64,000 bases of DNA, from contig JAEEQS010000002.1 in NCBI GenBank assembly GCA_016285455.1, positions 1 through 64,000 on the forward strand, read 5' to 3'. The stretch comes from Bacteroidales bacterium (GTDB lineage Bacteria; Bacteroidota; Bacteroidia; Bacteroidales; UBA932). The notes under the pieces were generated by a model. It saw only the letters and a program-made list of their open reading frames with translations, had not been told where the DNA came from and made no database searches. The translations under genes and the position numbers were made by a program. Shown here piece by piece: positions 1 to 9,595 of this stretch; position 1 is the stretch's first letter, and each line of letters begins with the position of its first letter.

Positions 1-347
1 TCAACAAGGTGCTTGACCAGTACAAGAACTGGGCGTTTGTCCTGGCTTTCACAAGCATTGGACTTGACACCAACTTCCGCCAGATTATCAAGAAGATGCA
101 GGGTGGAAAGGTTCTGTGGCTGTATGTCATCGGACAGTTATTCAACATTGCCCTCACTTTCTTTGCAGTATGGCTGCTTCTTAGCGGAAAGTTCTTCCCT
201 GTTCCTGAACTGGATCATTACAGCGGCAAGAAGGCAGAGCCTAAGGTTGTAGAAGCACCGGCTCCGGCAAACGCCGCAACACAAAACTCAGAGGCGCTTC
301 CTGCAGACACCATCTCCGCAGCAGAGGCTCTCAAGACTATAAAGTAA
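1..347 (+). CDS. YeiH/UPF0324-like membrane protein, 3' end only
   Basis: The reading frame is open from the window edge, so the gene is cut at its 5' end; the first visible codons encode NKVLDQYKNW. The segment keeps the last part of a polytopic membrane protein: a stretch around 'AFTSIGLDTNFRQI' followed by one clear membrane helix (about 20 hydrophobic residues around VLWLYVIGQLFNIALTF). The pattern of a 'GLDT.F' motif and a final helix fits the C-terminus of the YeiH family (putative sulfate exporter-like transporters). After the last helix comes a hydrophilic Ala/Pro/Glu-rich tail of about 50 residues, longer than I would expect for the family. Substrate cannot be deduced from this fragment. 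Confidence 0.6.
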   Translation, partial: NKVLDQYKNWAFVLAFTSIGLDTNFRQIIKKMQGGKVLWLYVIGQLFNIALTFFAVWLLLSGKFFPVPELDHYSGKKAEPKVVEAPAPANAATQNSEALPADTISAAEALKTIK

Positions 348-470
348 AGTGAAGTACAAACCTCAGATATTCTGCAAGTTACGCATTAACCCATAGGCCG
401 TTTAAGGTACAGACAAATATGTAATATGCTGATTAGCTGATGCGTATGCTCCACCACACACATTGTATTA

Positions 471-758
471 ATGGCATACCGTAAACATATCATAAAGGCA
501 GTGACCGTTGTTATGGCGGCCGCTGTCTTGTTTTGCGCGGTGTGGATAATGAAGAACCGTCTGGGGCTCAGCGATGAGCACGACTTTGGAGCGGGCGCCT
601 ACTATTATGCAGACATTCCTGATTTTGACAAGGTTCTCAAGACAGACGGCTATCAGACATCTATCCCAAAATGGATATACTTTGTGCTGTTCTTTGCCTG
701 GGGCTGGCTTATGTGGAGGCTATGGTGCTGGATTGATTCACGAAAGACGAAAGAATAG
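471..758 (+). CDS. Small two-helix membrane protein, unknown function
   Basis: A 95-residue protein with two predicted membrane segments, one near residues 10-27 and one near 67-86, joined by an acidic, Tyr/Asp-containing loop. The C-terminus is basic (RKTKE). No family is recognised. It follows the YeiH-like gene by about 120 bp and is closed by a strong intrinsic terminator, so it is probably the last gene of that transcript. Confidence 0.6.
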   Translation: MAYRKHIIKAVTVVMAAAVLFCAVWIMKNRLGLSDEHDFGAGAYYYADIPDFDKVLKTDGYQTSIPKWIYFVLFFAWGWLMWRLWCWIDSRKTKE

Positions 759-776
759 ATTGCATTGAACATTTAG

Positions 777-816
777 ACGGCAAGAAATGTATAGAGCATT
801 TTCTTGCCGTTTTTTG
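777..816 (+). terminator. Intrinsic terminator before trpS
   Basis: An 11-bp perfect stem (ACGGCAAGAAA at 777-787, TTTCTTGCCGT at 800-810) is followed at once by a T-run. It separates the small membrane protein gene from trpS. A TATATTTG box at 819-826, just after the T-run, is a plausible -7 element for trpS, although I see no good -33 partner. Confidence 0.85.
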
Positions 817-848
817 CTTATATTTGAAAGTTGTAGATATTTTGAATT

Positions 849-1964
849 ATGGGCAAGATTATACTTACGGGAGACCGCCCTACCGGCAGGCTCCACATCG
901 GACATTATGTAGGCTCTCTCAAGGGAAGAGTTGAACTCCAGAATGCAATGGATTACGAGAAGATGTTTGTGTTTATTGCAGATGCACAAGCTCTTACAGA
1001 TAACTTTGACAATCCCGAGAAAGTACGCCAGAACATTATAGAAGTAGCGCTAGACTATCTGAGCGTAGGACTGGACCCTAACAAGATCACGATTTTTGTG
1101 CAGAGCATGATTCCGGAACTTACGGAACTGGCTTTCTACTATATGAATCTGGTTACCGTGGCAAGGCTCCAGAGAAACCCTACCGTAAAGAGTGAAATAG
1201 CTATGAGAGGCTTTGGCTCTGAAGGAGAACAGGCAGTATTCGGCAGCGGGCTTCCTGTAGGATTCTTCACCTACCCTATTTCACAGGCAGCTGACATTAC
1301 GGCATTTAAGGCTACGACCGTACCTGCGGGAGAAGATCAGAAACCGATGATTGAGCAGACAGTGGAGATTGTCCGCAAGTTCAACAGCATCTACGGAGAA
1401 ACCCTGGTGGAGCCTGAGATCCTCCTTCCTTCAAACAACGCCTGCCACCGCCTTCCTGGAATAGACGGCAAGGCCAAGATGAGCAAGAGCCTGGGCAACT
1501 GCATCTATCTGAGCGAACCGGCTGACACTCTGGCAAAGAAGGTTATGAGCATGTATACAGATCCGCTCCATATCTCCATCAACGATCCGGGACATCTTGA
1601 AGGTAACACAGTATTTACCTATCTGGATGCTTTCTGCCGCCAAGAGCATTTTGGAAAATATCTGCCTGATTATCCTAACCTTGACGAGCTGAAGGCCCAC
1701 TATCAGAGAGGCGGACTCGGCGATGTGAAGATCAAGAAGTTCCTGGGCAAGATTCTGGAGGAAGAACTCCAGCCAATAAGGGAAAGGCGCCATGAGTTTG
1801 AGAAAGACATTCCTGAGATCTACAATATGCTCCGCAAAGGAAGCGACGAAGCCCGCCAGGTTGCGGCCCAGACTATGGATGATGTTCGCAGAGCAATGAA
1901 GATCAACTACTTTGAAGACAAAGAGCTCATAGCCGAACAAGCTAAAAGGTTCAGCGGACAATAA
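849..1964 (+). CDS. trpS: Tryptophan--tRNA ligase
   Basis: Class I aminoacyl-tRNA synthetase that charges tRNA-Trp. The N-terminus shows the family signature [13 protein letters not shown], with the HIGH motif at residues 16-19, and KMSKS lies at residues 210-214 within [11 protein letters not shown]; these two motifs bind and activate ATP. At 371 residues it is slightly longer than the usual bacterial enzyme of about 330, mainly in the C-terminal helical part. It starts 22 bp after a TATATTTG promoter-like box. Downstream, tlpA-like, queD and polA follow closely on the same strand. Confidence 0.95.
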   Translation: MGKIILTGDRPTGRLHIGHYVGSLKGRVELQNAMDYEKMFVFIADAQALTDNFDNPEKVRQNIIEVALDYLSVGLDPNKITIFVQSMIPELTELAFYYMNLVTVARLQRNPTVKSEIAMRGFGSEGEQAVFGSGLPVGFFTYPISQAADITAFKATTVPAGEDQKPMIEQTVEIVRKFNSIYGETLVEPEILLPSNNACHRLPGIDGKAKMSKSLGNCIYLSEPADTLAKKVMSMYTDPLHISINDPGHLEGNTVFTYLDAFCRQEHFGKYLPDYPNLDELKAHYQRGGLGDVKIKKFLGKILEEELQPIRERRHEFEKDIPEIYNMLRKGSDEARQVAAQTMDDVRRAMKINYFEDKELIAEQAKRFSGQ

Positions 1965-1979
1965 AAAAAACTCAAGATT

Positions 1980-2492
1980 ATGAAAAAGATATTTACCCTT
2001 GCAGCGTTGTGCTTCCTGATGTTCTCCGCAACATCCGTTTTTGGTCAGACTAAGAACAAGCCTCAGGTGGGCGATATGTTCATAGATTTTACTGTCCAGC
2101 AGGATCCTGCGGATCCATACAGCAAAGTATCACTGAGCAACTATGTTGGCAGAGGAAAATGGGTTGTGGCAGATTTCTGGGCCAGTTGGTGCGGATGGTG
2201 CATCAAGGAAATCCCTACTCTAAAGAGAATCTTCAACGATTTGCCTAAAGACAAGGTTACCGTTCTCAGCATTGCAGTATGGGACAAACTCGATGATACC
2301 AAAGCTTCTGCCAGGCAAAACGGGGTTGTTTGGTCTCAGATAGTCAACGCCCAGGATATACCTTCAGACGCTTATGGCTTTGGAGGAATTCCATACATCG
2401 TGGTGTTTGATCCGCAGGGCAAGATTGCAGCTATCGGGCTCCGGGGAGACAGGCTGTATAATTTTGTAAAGACCTCTATAGAAGGTAATTAA
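1980..2492 (+). CDS. Secreted TlpA-like thioredoxin-fold protein
   Basis: A 170-residue protein with an N-terminal signal peptide (Lys-rich start, hydrophobic core to about residue 20, cut expected near FGQ). The AhpC/TSA-TlpA thioredoxin fold follows: WASWCGWC places the redox cysteines at C71 and C74 (CGWC), and GGIPYIVVFD carries the usual cis-proline. Such proteins reduce or isomerise disulfides outside the cytoplasmic membrane. It lies 16 bp after trpS and just upstream of queD; the neighbours do not point to a specific partner. Confidence 0.9.
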   Translation: MKKIFTLAALCFLMFSATSVFGQTKNKPQVGDMFIDFTVQQDPADPYSKVSLSNYVGRGKWVVADFWASWCGWCIKEIPTLKRIFNDLPKDKVTVLSIAVWDKLDDTKASARQNGVVWSQIVNAQDIPSDAYGFGGIPYIVVFDPQGKIAAIGLRGDRLYNFVKTSIEGN

Positions 2493-2510
2493 TAAAGGCT
2501 ATTAACTACA

Positions 2511-2954
2511 ATGAGCATAATTAGAATTACACGGGAATTCAGCTTTGAAGGGGCTCACGCCCTGAAAGGATATGACGGCAAGTGCAGCCATATCCACGGA
2601 CATAGCTATCGCTTGGCTGTTACCGTTACAGGAAAGCCTATCGCTGAGGACAATTCTCCCAAAAAAGGAATGGTGATTGACTTTACGGACCTGAAAAAGA
2701 TTGTTGGGGAGAATATCATAGACAAGTTCGACCACTCTCTTGTAATGAGCAAAGACGCTGAACTTGCAGATGAAATCCAGAAGGTTTACGGCAATGTAGT
2801 TGTGGTTGATTTCCAGCCTACAAGCGAAATGCTGGCTATTTATTTTGCCGATATTATTTCAAGACATCTTCCAGATGGAGTACAGCTTTACAGCATAATA
2901 CTCTGGGAAACGGAAAAGAGCTGCGCTGCCTGGTACGCTTCTGACAATGCATAA
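2511..2954 (+). CDS. queD: 6-carboxy-tetrahydropterin synthase (QueD/PTPS family)
   Basis: A 147-residue 6-pyruvoyl-tetrahydropterin synthase-fold enzyme. The zinc histidines H16 (in FEGAHAL), H29 and H31 (in CSHIHGHSY) and the catalytic cysteine C25 are all present. In bacteria this family usually makes 6-carboxy-5,6,7,8-tetrahydropterin, the first committed intermediate of queuosine, from dihydroneopterin triphosphate. Its stop overlaps the polA start (ATG at 2947), so the two are translationally coupled. Assignment to QueD rather than a folate-pathway PTPS-III is by family prevalence; no other que gene is visible here. Confidence 0.88.
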   Translation: MSIIRITREFSFEGAHALKGYDGKCSHIHGHSYRLAVTVTGKPIAEDNSPKKGMVIDFTDLKKIVGENIIDKFDHSLVMSKDAELADEIQKVYGNVVVVDFQPTSEMLAIYFADIISRHLPDGVQLYSIILWETEKSCAAWYASDNA

Positions 2955-5712
2955 AATATTTCTTATAGACGGACATGCGCAGATATTTAGGATGTACTAT
3001 GCATTCATGCGCCACCCATTGATAAACTCCAAAGGGATAGACACTTCCATCCTCTACGGGTTTACCAAGATGGTGCTGGAGCTAATTAACAAGGAACATC
3101 CTACACATCTTGCAGTGGCGTTTGACCTACACGCTGAAACTTTCCGCCACAAAGTCTACAAGGAATACAAGGCAAACCGCCAGGCCGCTCCGGAACTTGT
3201 TGTGGATGCGCTGGAACCGCTGAAGGAAATCCTCAAGACTCTCAACATTCCCGCAATTGGAATGGAAGGGTTTGAAGCTGATGATGTAATCGGCTCAATG
3301 GCAAAGCAATGGGCCGGTCCTTCCGCCCAGGTGTATATGGTTACTCCGGACAAGGACTACGGCCAGCTGATAGATGATAACATCTTCCAATACAAGTTCC
3401 CCAAAGGCTCCGCCACCGATGTGGAAATAGTGGACAAGGAGAAGATTTGCGCCTATTACGGCATAAAGGATCCGCGCTCTGTAATAGACATTCTGACAAT
3501 CTGGGGAGATGCCTCGGACAACATTCCTGGAGTTAAGGGAATCGGAGAAGTGGGAGCTAAAAAGCTGATAGGAACATACGGCAACATAGACAATCTTCTT
3601 CAGCATCTGGAGGAACTCCCTGCTAAGCAGCAGGAGAAAATCAGGGACGCTTCTACGCATCTGGACCTGAGCCGGTTCCTTGTAACAATCAAAACAGACT
3701 TAGACTTGCCGGTAACCCTGGAAGACCTTAAGGTTGAAGGCGCAGACAAGGCTGCTGTGGACAATGTTTTTGCCAAGTACGAGTTCACCTCTCTGAAGAA
3801 GATGATTGCGTCTTACGCAGCTGAAAGCAAGATTGCAGAAGGCATAGAAATCTCTGATTTTCCTTCAGAAGATATGCCGGCGGATGAGCCGGAGACGGTT
3901 GTGGAGAAGATTCAGATTCCTCAAGTCAGGTTTGCGGACTTTGCATCTGTGAGAGATGCTGCAAAGAAAGCCGGAGAAGTTTCCGTTTTGGTTTCCTCTT
4001 CCGGAAAAGTATTTCTTGCCGCGCTTGACAAAGGCTCAACCAAGGCTTCTCCTAAAGGCTTGGCCTGGAAGGGATTGCCAGATGCAGGAGTTTATTCTCT
4101 GATAGAAGACGCTTCCATAGCAAAGACAGGATGCAACCTCAAGGATTCTCTCAGGCAAATTGCCTCGGAAATGAATTCTGTCTCAGAAATTGAAAAGCTT
4201 GTAAATGGCTTTGCAAAATCTGAACTGAACGACATAGCGCTGCTTCACTATCTGATAGATCCGGAGGTCAGCCACTCGGCTTCCTTCATCATCAAGCAGC
4301 AGTTCGGGATAGAGGTTGAAAACCTGTCTGGGAGCAAAGAAGAGGAAGAGCAAATGGACCTTTTCTCTATCGCTGAGGAAGATGATCCTGCAAAAGATGA
4401 GGCGCTAGCAAAGGAGTGCGTTCTTTACATCTACCTGAAAGACAAGTTGAAAGAAGAGGTCTCCAGTATTTCTCCAGAAGGAGGGGATTTGTATCGGACA
4501 ATAGAGATGCCTCTGATTGGAACCCTGGCAAAGATGGAGTTCTCCGGTGTAAAGATTGATTCTTCCCAGCTGAAAGAATACAGCAAGACCCTGACAGAGC
4601 AGATGAACCAGATTGAGCTCAGGGCAAAGGAACTCGCTGGTGATTCTTCTATAAACCTTTCTTCTCCAAAGCAGGTTGGAGATCTGCTTTTCGGGAAACT
4701 CAAAATCTCTCAGGAAATCAAAAAGACGGCAAAGGGCAATTACCCTACCGATGAGAATACGTTAAGGAGCGTTGCTGTGGGGCATCCGATTGTGGAGGAT
4801 ATTCTTGAATACCGCAATTACAAGAAGCTTCTTTCCACTTACACTGAGGTTCTCCCTACACTTGCCAGCAGACTTGACGGAAAGATACATACCACTTTCA
4901 ATCAGGCTCTTACGGCAACAGGAAGGCTTTCTTCCAACAATCCTAACCTGCAGAACATCCCTATCCGCACGGAAAGGGGCAGGGAAATCCGCAAGGCTTT
5001 TATCCCTTCTTTTGAAGACGGCTATATCGTAAGCGCGGACTACTCCCAGATTGAGCTCAGGCTTATGGCCCATCTTAGCGGAGACGAGCATCTGGTGGCC
5101 GCTTTCAACAGCGGAGAGGACGTTCACAAGGCTACAGCCGCAAGGCTTTTCGGAGTGGAAACCGCAGAGGTTACAGATGATATGCGGCGCAAGGCCAAGA
5201 CCGTAAATTTCGGCATCATCTATGGCATATCCTCTTTCGGGCTTGCAGAAAGGATGGGCATAGGAGTGGGAGAAGCCAAGAACTTCATAGAGAACTACTT
5301 CAGAATGTATCCTGGCGTAAGCCTCTACATTGCCGATACTGTGGAAAAGGCCCGCAACAGAGGATTTGTGGAGACAATTTACGGCAGAAGGCGTTATCTG
5401 AAAGATATAAACTCCCGCAACGCAAACGTGAGAAAATTCAACGAGAGGAATGCTGTCAACGCCCCTTTGCAGGGCAGCGCGGCAGACATTATCAAGATTG
5501 CGATGGCCAGAGTTTCCCGCCGGATGGAGCAGGAAAAATTGAAGAGCAGGATGATTCTTCAAGTTCACGACGAGCTTGTATTTGACGCCTGCCAAGAAGA
5601 AAAAGACACCGTGATGCAGATTGCACGGGAGGAGATGGAGAGCGTCATTAAATTGAAAATCAAACTTATAGCAGAATGCGGATATGGCAAAAACTGGCTT
5701 GAAGCACATTGA
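2947..5712 (+). CDS. polA: DNA polymerase I, with degenerate proofreading domain
   Basis: A 921-residue Pol I with three regions: 5' nuclease (about 1-290; DGHAQIFR start, GFEADDVIGS and GDASDNIPGVKGIG metal and helix-hairpin motifs), a 3'-5' exonuclease-like region (about 325-510) and the polymerase (about 540-921). Polymerase motifs are intact: DYSQIELRL with D698 (motif A), RRKAKTVNFGIIYG (motif B) and QVHDELVFD with D875 (motif C). The middle domain lacks the FDTET-type Asp/Glu pair (the position reads VSVLVSS) and the final Tyr-x3-Asp, so proofreading is probably lost. It repairs DNA and removes Okazaki primers. It overlaps queD by 8 bp. Confidence 0.95.
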   Translation: MHKIFLIDGHAQIFRMYYAFMRHPLINSKGIDTSILYGFTKMVLELINKEHPTHLAVAFDLHAETFRHKVYKEYKANRQAAPELVVDALEPLKEILKTLNIPAIGMEGFEADDVIGSMAKQWAGPSAQVYMVTPDKDYGQLIDDNIFQYKFPKGSATDVEIVDKEKICAYYGIKDPRSVIDILTIWGDASDNIPGVKGIGEVGAKKLIGTYGNIDNLLQHLEELPAKQQEKIRDASTHLDLSRFLVTIKTDLDLPVTLEDLKVEGADKAAVDNVFAKYEFTSLKKMIASYAAESKIAEGIEISDFPSEDMPADEPETVVEKIQIPQVRFADFASVRDAAKKAGEVSVLVSSSGKVFLAALDKGSTKASPKGLAWKGLPDAGVYSLIEDASIAKTGCNLKDSLRQIASEMNSVSEIEKLVNGFAKSELNDIALLHYLIDPEVSHSASFIIKQQFGIEVENLSGSKEEEEQMDLFSIAEEDDPAKDEALAKECVLYIYLKDKLKEEVSSISPEGGDLYRTIEMPLIGTLAKMEFSGVKIDSSQLKEYSKTLTEQMNQIELRAKELAGDSSINLSSPKQVGDLLFGKLKISQEIKKTAKGNYPTDENTLRSVAVGHPIVEDILEYRNYKKLLSTYTEVLPTLASRLDGKIHTTFNQALTATGRLSSNNPNLQNIPIRTERGREIRKAFIPSFEDGYIVSADYSQIELRLMAHLSGDEHLVAAFNSGEDVHKATAARLFGVETAEVTDDMRRKAKTVNFGIIYGISSFGLAERMGIGVGEAKNFIENYFRMYPGVSLYIADTVEKARNRGFVETIYGRRRYLKDINSRNANVRKFNERNAVNAPLQGSAADIIKIAMARVSRRMEQEKLKSRMILQVHDELVFDACQEEKDTVMQIAREEMESVIKLKIKLIAECGYGKNWLEAH

Positions 5713-5728
5713 CAGCAAAGAGTACGTG

Positions 5729-6370
5729 ATGATGGACGTCAACCAAATCATCAACTACGCCAAAGAGGGTGAACAGCTGGCGTTTACCCTGCTATTCGAC
5801 AAGTACTACATCCCCCTGAAGAACTTCATTCAGAGAAACTTTGTTACGCTCAAGAAAGAGCTCAGCGAAGAGGTTGACGACATTTGCATGGATACCTTCA
5901 ACAAGGCGTTTATGAATATTGCCATCTACGATTCAAAATACAAGTTTTCCACCTGGCTGTACAGGATTGCCATCAACTGCCTGACGGATTTTCTAAGGCG
6001 CAGCCGCAATTCTCTCAGCGATGCCAGCACTTCTTCAGACAGCGGAGAAGTACGCAATGTTCTCTCTCCGGACACTCCGGAAGAGAACCTTATTGTCAGC
6101 CAGCAGATTGAAAAGACGATGAGGGCCATAGACCGCCTTCCTGACATCTACAAAGACGTGATGCTCCTCTACATAGAAGGTTACGCCCTGGATGATATTG
6201 CAGACGAGCTGGACATCACTCTCTCCAATACTAAAGTCAGGGTAAAGCGTGGCAAGGACCTTCTTGCAGAAGCTCTTAAAGACAGCCCTTTGGCCCAGAA
6301 ACGTACAAAGAAATCCGCCGAGGGAAAGAAAAAAGCCGCAACCAAAAAGACAGCAAAAAAGGCCAAATAA
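5729..6370 (+). CDS. ECF-type RNA polymerase sigma factor
   Basis: Sigma-70 family protein of about 213 residues, with region 2 (LLFDKYYIPLKNFIQ through FSTWLYRIAINCLTDFLRR, the -10 recognition and core-binding part) and region 4 (LPDIYKDVMLLYIEGYALDDIADELD plus helix-turn-helix). I place the start at the ATG pair 5729/5732, downstream of the polA stop; an upstream in-frame ATG at 5684 lies inside polA and is less likely. The C-terminus carries an unusual Lys/Ala-rich tail of about 25 residues. The stop overlaps the rsmG start. No anti-sigma factor gene is adjacent. Confidence 0.9.
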   Translation: MMDVNQIINYAKEGEQLAFTLLFDKYYIPLKNFIQRNFVTLKKELSEEVDDICMDTFNKAFMNIAIYDSKYKFSTWLYRIAINCLTDFLRRSRNSLSDASTSSDSGEVRNVLSPDTPEENLIVSQQIEKTMRAIDRLPDIYKDVMLLYIEGYALDDIADELDITLSNTKVRVKRGKDLLAEALKDSPLAQKRTKKSAEGKKKAATKKTAKKAK

Positions 6371-7008
6371 TGAACGCAGAAGTCATATACAAAGTTTTTC
6401 CTCAATTATCTCAAACCCAGAAGCGCCAGTTTGAGATGCTGGGCCCTTTGTATAAAGACTGGAACTCCAAGATCAACGTCATCAGCCGCAAAGATATGGA
6501 CTGCTTTTATACTCACCACGTTCTCCACAGCCTTGCGGTTGCTATGTTTATGAAAGAGTTCCTTCCTGATTTAAAAAAAGACATCAGCATAATGGATGTC
6601 GGCTGCGGAGGCGGTTTCCCTGGCATTCCTATGGCCATTCTTTATCCCGAGGCCAAGTTCCTGCTGGTGGATTCCATCGGCAAGAAAGTCAAGGTTGCCC
6701 AAGCTGTCGCCGATGAAATAGGCTTGGCCAACGTTACAACCCTCCACCAGAGGGCAGAAGACGTTGACATCAAAGCAGATCTCATCATTTCCAGAGCCGT
6801 AACCTCACTGGCCAACTTTATCCCGTGGGTAAAAGGCAAATACAAGGAAGGCATCATCTACCTCAAAGGCGGAAACCTAGATGAAGAAATCGATGAGGCC
6901 CAGAAAAAATGCAAGATCCGCCCATCCCAAATCTTCCAGAAAGACATATCGGACTGGTTCACCGATGACTATTTCTCTGAGAAAAAAATACTATACCTTA
7001 CACGTTAA
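6370..7008 (+). CDS. rsmG: 16S rRNA (guanine-527-N7) methyltransferase
   Basis: A 212-residue GidB/RsmG protein that methylates G527 in the 530 loop of 16S rRNA using S-adenosylmethionine. The SAM-binding motif MDVGCGGGFPGIPMAI is clear, preceded by the family's WNSKINVISRKD segment and followed by the ISRAVTSL motif. Length is normal. The ATG overlaps the sigma factor stop (TAATG). Its TAA shares the palindrome GTTAAC with the stop codon of the convergent small gene on the minus strand. Confidence 0.95.
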   Translation: MNAEVIYKVFPQLSQTQKRQFEMLGPLYKDWNSKINVISRKDMDCFYTHHVLHSLAVAMFMKEFLPDLKKDISIMDVGCGGGFPGIPMAILYPEAKFLLVDSIGKKVKVAQAVADEIGLANVTTLHQRAEDVDIKADLIISRAVTSLANFIPWVKGKYKEGIIYLKGGNLDEEIDEAQKKCKIRPSQIFQKDISDWFTDDYFSEKKILYLTR

Positions 7009-7202
7009 CCCTCAATTGAGGAAACAATGCTTTCTGAAATCTTGTTCAACCATTCAGGATGCCCGTAATAAAAACAAGCTTTATTAATAACATTCCAACA
7101 GCGGGCATTTCTGGGCACTATTATAGTTTTGTTATTTCTATGATTAATCCAAACTTTGAAATAACCAGCTGAAAAGGCTTTCTTAGCCAAACGACTCTTC
7201 AT
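7005..7202 (-). CDS. Small basic protein, unknown
   Basis: A possible 65-residue protein rich in Lys, Arg and aromatic residues (KVWINHRNNKTIIVPRN...). It sits downstream of, and on the same strand as, the Type III restriction genes, and its stop overlaps that of rsmG. Composition looks protein-like and there is no competing gene over most of its length, but no family is recognised. It could be a real accessory protein or a degraded fragment. Confidence 0.35.
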   Translation of the reverse strand: MKSRLAKKAFSAGYFKVWINHRNNKTIIVPRNARCWNVINKACFYYGHPEWLNKISESIVSSIEG

Positions 7203-7243
7203 ATACTCTTATAAAAACGAACAAATATATAAAAACCTCAGTA

Positions 7244-9592
7244 CTAGTCTATTTGATCGGGGAAAAATGATATCCAGCCAGACAAGTCTTTTGTGTTCTC
7301 TATTCGAGCAGGTGAAAATCGCCAAACGCCTTTATCTTCTATTATTATCCCTCCGCAAAGTTCTTTTTCTGAACTAGAATGAGTTTTAATATAATCCAAT
7401 AACGCATTGTGTTTAGCGGGCCCGTTCTTGTCGCTCCCCATAGATTTAGTGTCAAATAGGAAAATCTGACCATTTTTCAATCTGATAATGTAGTCCACGT
7501 AGAACAGAGCTTTTTCGCCTTCAACATTAGTATAGGGAACGGCATAATTCATTTTTCCGCTATCTCCGTTCTTGTACCACCAGTCTATGTATCGTTTGTT
7601 TTCTTCAAGAAAGACTTCAAATCTTTGTTCTGGTTTTGAGGCTTCTATTCTTCTGATAAATGGGAGGAGAGCGTGATTTACAACATTAGAAATAATTTCA
7701 TTATCATCTTGACTATAAACTCTATCTTCAGGCACTTCCCACATATATTTAATTGTATCTCTTTGAGATGCTTTTCTGAGAGTCAGCCTCCTTTTGTAAC
7801 CTTCAAGCGCTCTCTGAATTACATCTGTAAACTTTATCTGGTTCAGGTGATAAAGAATAACCTTGATACAATCATACTCTTCTACATCAAACAGTTCTTC
7901 AAGAGATTCAATCAACGCATTCTTGAGAACTCCAAGACTAGTGTATTTTTCCCACTGGCTCAATTGCTTGAGACAATAATCATCCAGAACATGATTAAGT
8001 TCAGACCGTGTTCTGGCAAACTTTGCGCGATTCTTGACATCTATGATTCCCAAGTCATTTGTTATTATGACATCTTTAGGAATATCTATCGTAATGTTCC
8101 TTACATCCAGTTTTATATATTTTGATGCATGAACACGGTTTTCCGTTGTCTTAGGGTCAAAAGAAACTTCTTGTTTTGCCAGCGCACTTTCATTTTCTAT
8201 TTCAAAAACTGAAAACATTGCCGGATGATACAGAAGCGTCCAGGCCTTGGCCATTTCCTCTTTTAAAATGCTCTTAAAGCCGACCCCCAGACGCATTCTA
8301 TCGGATCCTTTTCTTTCTGTATAAACAGATTGCAAAGAAATATTATTCAACCTAGGTCTTCTTTTGGCAGTCAGAGTTGAGATATAATTCATATCGTCAG
8401 CCACAATCTGTATCTTGTCTTTTGCCAAATCTGTATATACATAACCTTTATTCAGGACAGGCTCGGTATAGAATTTCTGCTGGGGCATTCTCATTATCCG
8501 TCCTACCGTCTGAGTCGTAAAAGTAAAGCTCTCTATTTTTCTGAAAATCAGAAGCACGGCAGCACGCGGACAATCCCATCCAAGAGCAATAGCTTGTTTA
8601 AAAAGCAGTACTTCTGTTGTATTGTCATACTCCTCAATACCCTCAAGATTTGTTTTTTCTCCAGACAGCCAGATAGCCAAACGATTATTTTCTGCACTGA
8701 TGCGACATTTGTCATCTAAATATGAAACAACTTCATCTCTGATCGTCTCATCCTCAATCGTTGTCTTCTCAGATGTGTCATTAGGCAACTGTATAAGAAG
8801 CAAAGGATTGATTTTGACTCCAAGTTTCTCATATGCCTCCGCTACTTCCTGCCTTTTTGCCAGAGCTTGTTCTACTAGCCACTGGTTAGAGGTCAGCCCT
8901 CGTGTTTCTGACACATCTATATTGGGATTAAGAACTATCTGCTCCTTAATCATTTCCTCCTTGATTACATCCTCTCTATAGACCTTAACTTTCTCATCCC
9001 CACTTGTAATTGGGGTGGCAGATATTCTGACTTCCAATTTAGGATTGATGTTTTTAAGTACAGCCTCAGACTTCCTGGCATTTCTGCTGCCGAACATATG
9101 CTCTTCATCAACAATCACTACTATCGGGATATTATTGTCCTCCTGGGTTCTACGGGCAATGTCATACAAAGAAGCCGATTGTTCCGTTTCTCTAATCATC
9201 AATGCGTTATCCTTATTGATACTTTCCCAGTTCACAAAAAGAATCTGGCCAGGATGAATATACCCTTCCACAGAATGATCCAGCTCATCATAAATAACCG
9301 GTTGAAGAACCCTGGATTCCGTGAAACGGCTTTTCATCTTGAAATAACTCTGCTCGTGCAGTTTGTTGGGTGCTATCCATATGAAAGCAACTTCATTAAC
9401 CACACCATCCATTTTCTGTGGAAGTTCTTCAACCAGACGAGAAAGCATCTCAGATGCCATTACAGTCTTTCCTGAACCGGTTGGTGCCTCAAACACCAAC
9501 TTCTTTCTTCCGCCTCTAGTGTTGAGAAGACGGATTGCCTTATCAACCAGTTCTCTAACTGCATTAACCTGATAATTAAGTTCTTTTAGCAT
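7244..9592 (-). CDS. res: Type III restriction enzyme, Res subunit
   Basis: A 782-residue DEAD-type helicase/translocase with nuclease. Walker A APTGSGKT is at residues 36-43 and the motif II variant DEEH at 162-165. SATPITSG (motif III) and a motif VI-like QTVGRIMRMP follow. A C-terminal PD-(D/E)xK nuclease is suggested by D700 (VDYIIRLKNG) and DTK at 714-716. In the Res2Mod2 type complex it uses ATP to communicate between head-to-head sites and cuts 25-27 bp downstream. It starts 3 bp after the mod stop, so the two are one operon. Length is somewhat below the common Res size (about 900-1000) but all motifs are present. Confidence 0.92.
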   Translation of the reverse strand: MLKELNYQVNAVRELVDKAIRLLNTRGGRKKLVFEAPTGSGKTVMASEMLSRLVEELPQKMDGVVNEVAFIWIAPNKLHEQSYFKMKSRFTESRVLQPVIYDELDHSVEGYIHPGQILFVNWESINKDNALMIRETEQSASLYDIARRTQEDNNIPIVVIVDEEHMFGSRNARKSEAVLKNINPKLEVRISATPITSGDEKVKVYREDVIKEEMIKEQIVLNPNIDVSETRGLTSNQWLVEQALAKRQEVAEAYEKLGVKINPLLLIQLPNDTSEKTTIEDETIRDEVVSYLDDKCRISAENNRLAIWLSGEKTNLEGIEEYDNTTEVLLFKQAIALGWDCPRAAVLLIFRKIESFTFTTQTVGRIMRMPQQKFYTEPVLNKGYVYTDLAKDKIQIVADDMNYISTLTAKRRPRLNNISLQSVYTERKGSDRMRLGVGFKSILKEEMAKAWTLLYHPAMFSVFEIENESALAKQEVSFDPKTTENRVHASKYIKLDVRNITIDIPKDVIITNDLGIIDVKNRAKFARTRSELNHVLDDYCLKQLSQWEKYTSLGVLKNALIESLEELFDVEEYDCIKVILYHLNQIKFTDVIQRALEGYKRRLTLRKASQRDTIKYMWEVPEDRVYSQDDNEIISNVVNHALLPFIRRIEASKPEQRFEVFLEENKRYIDWWYKNGDSGKMNYAVPYTNVEGEKALFYVDYIIRLKNGQIFLFDTKSMGSDKNGPAKHNALLDYIKTHSSSEKELCGGIIIEDKGVWRFSPARIENTKDLSGWISFFPDQID

Positions 9593-9595
9593 CTC

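Noticed and set aside
4762-5754. 330-codon open frame on the minus strand
   Set aside because: Fully antisense to the polymerase domain of polA, whose catalytic motifs are intact; codon pattern is a shadow.
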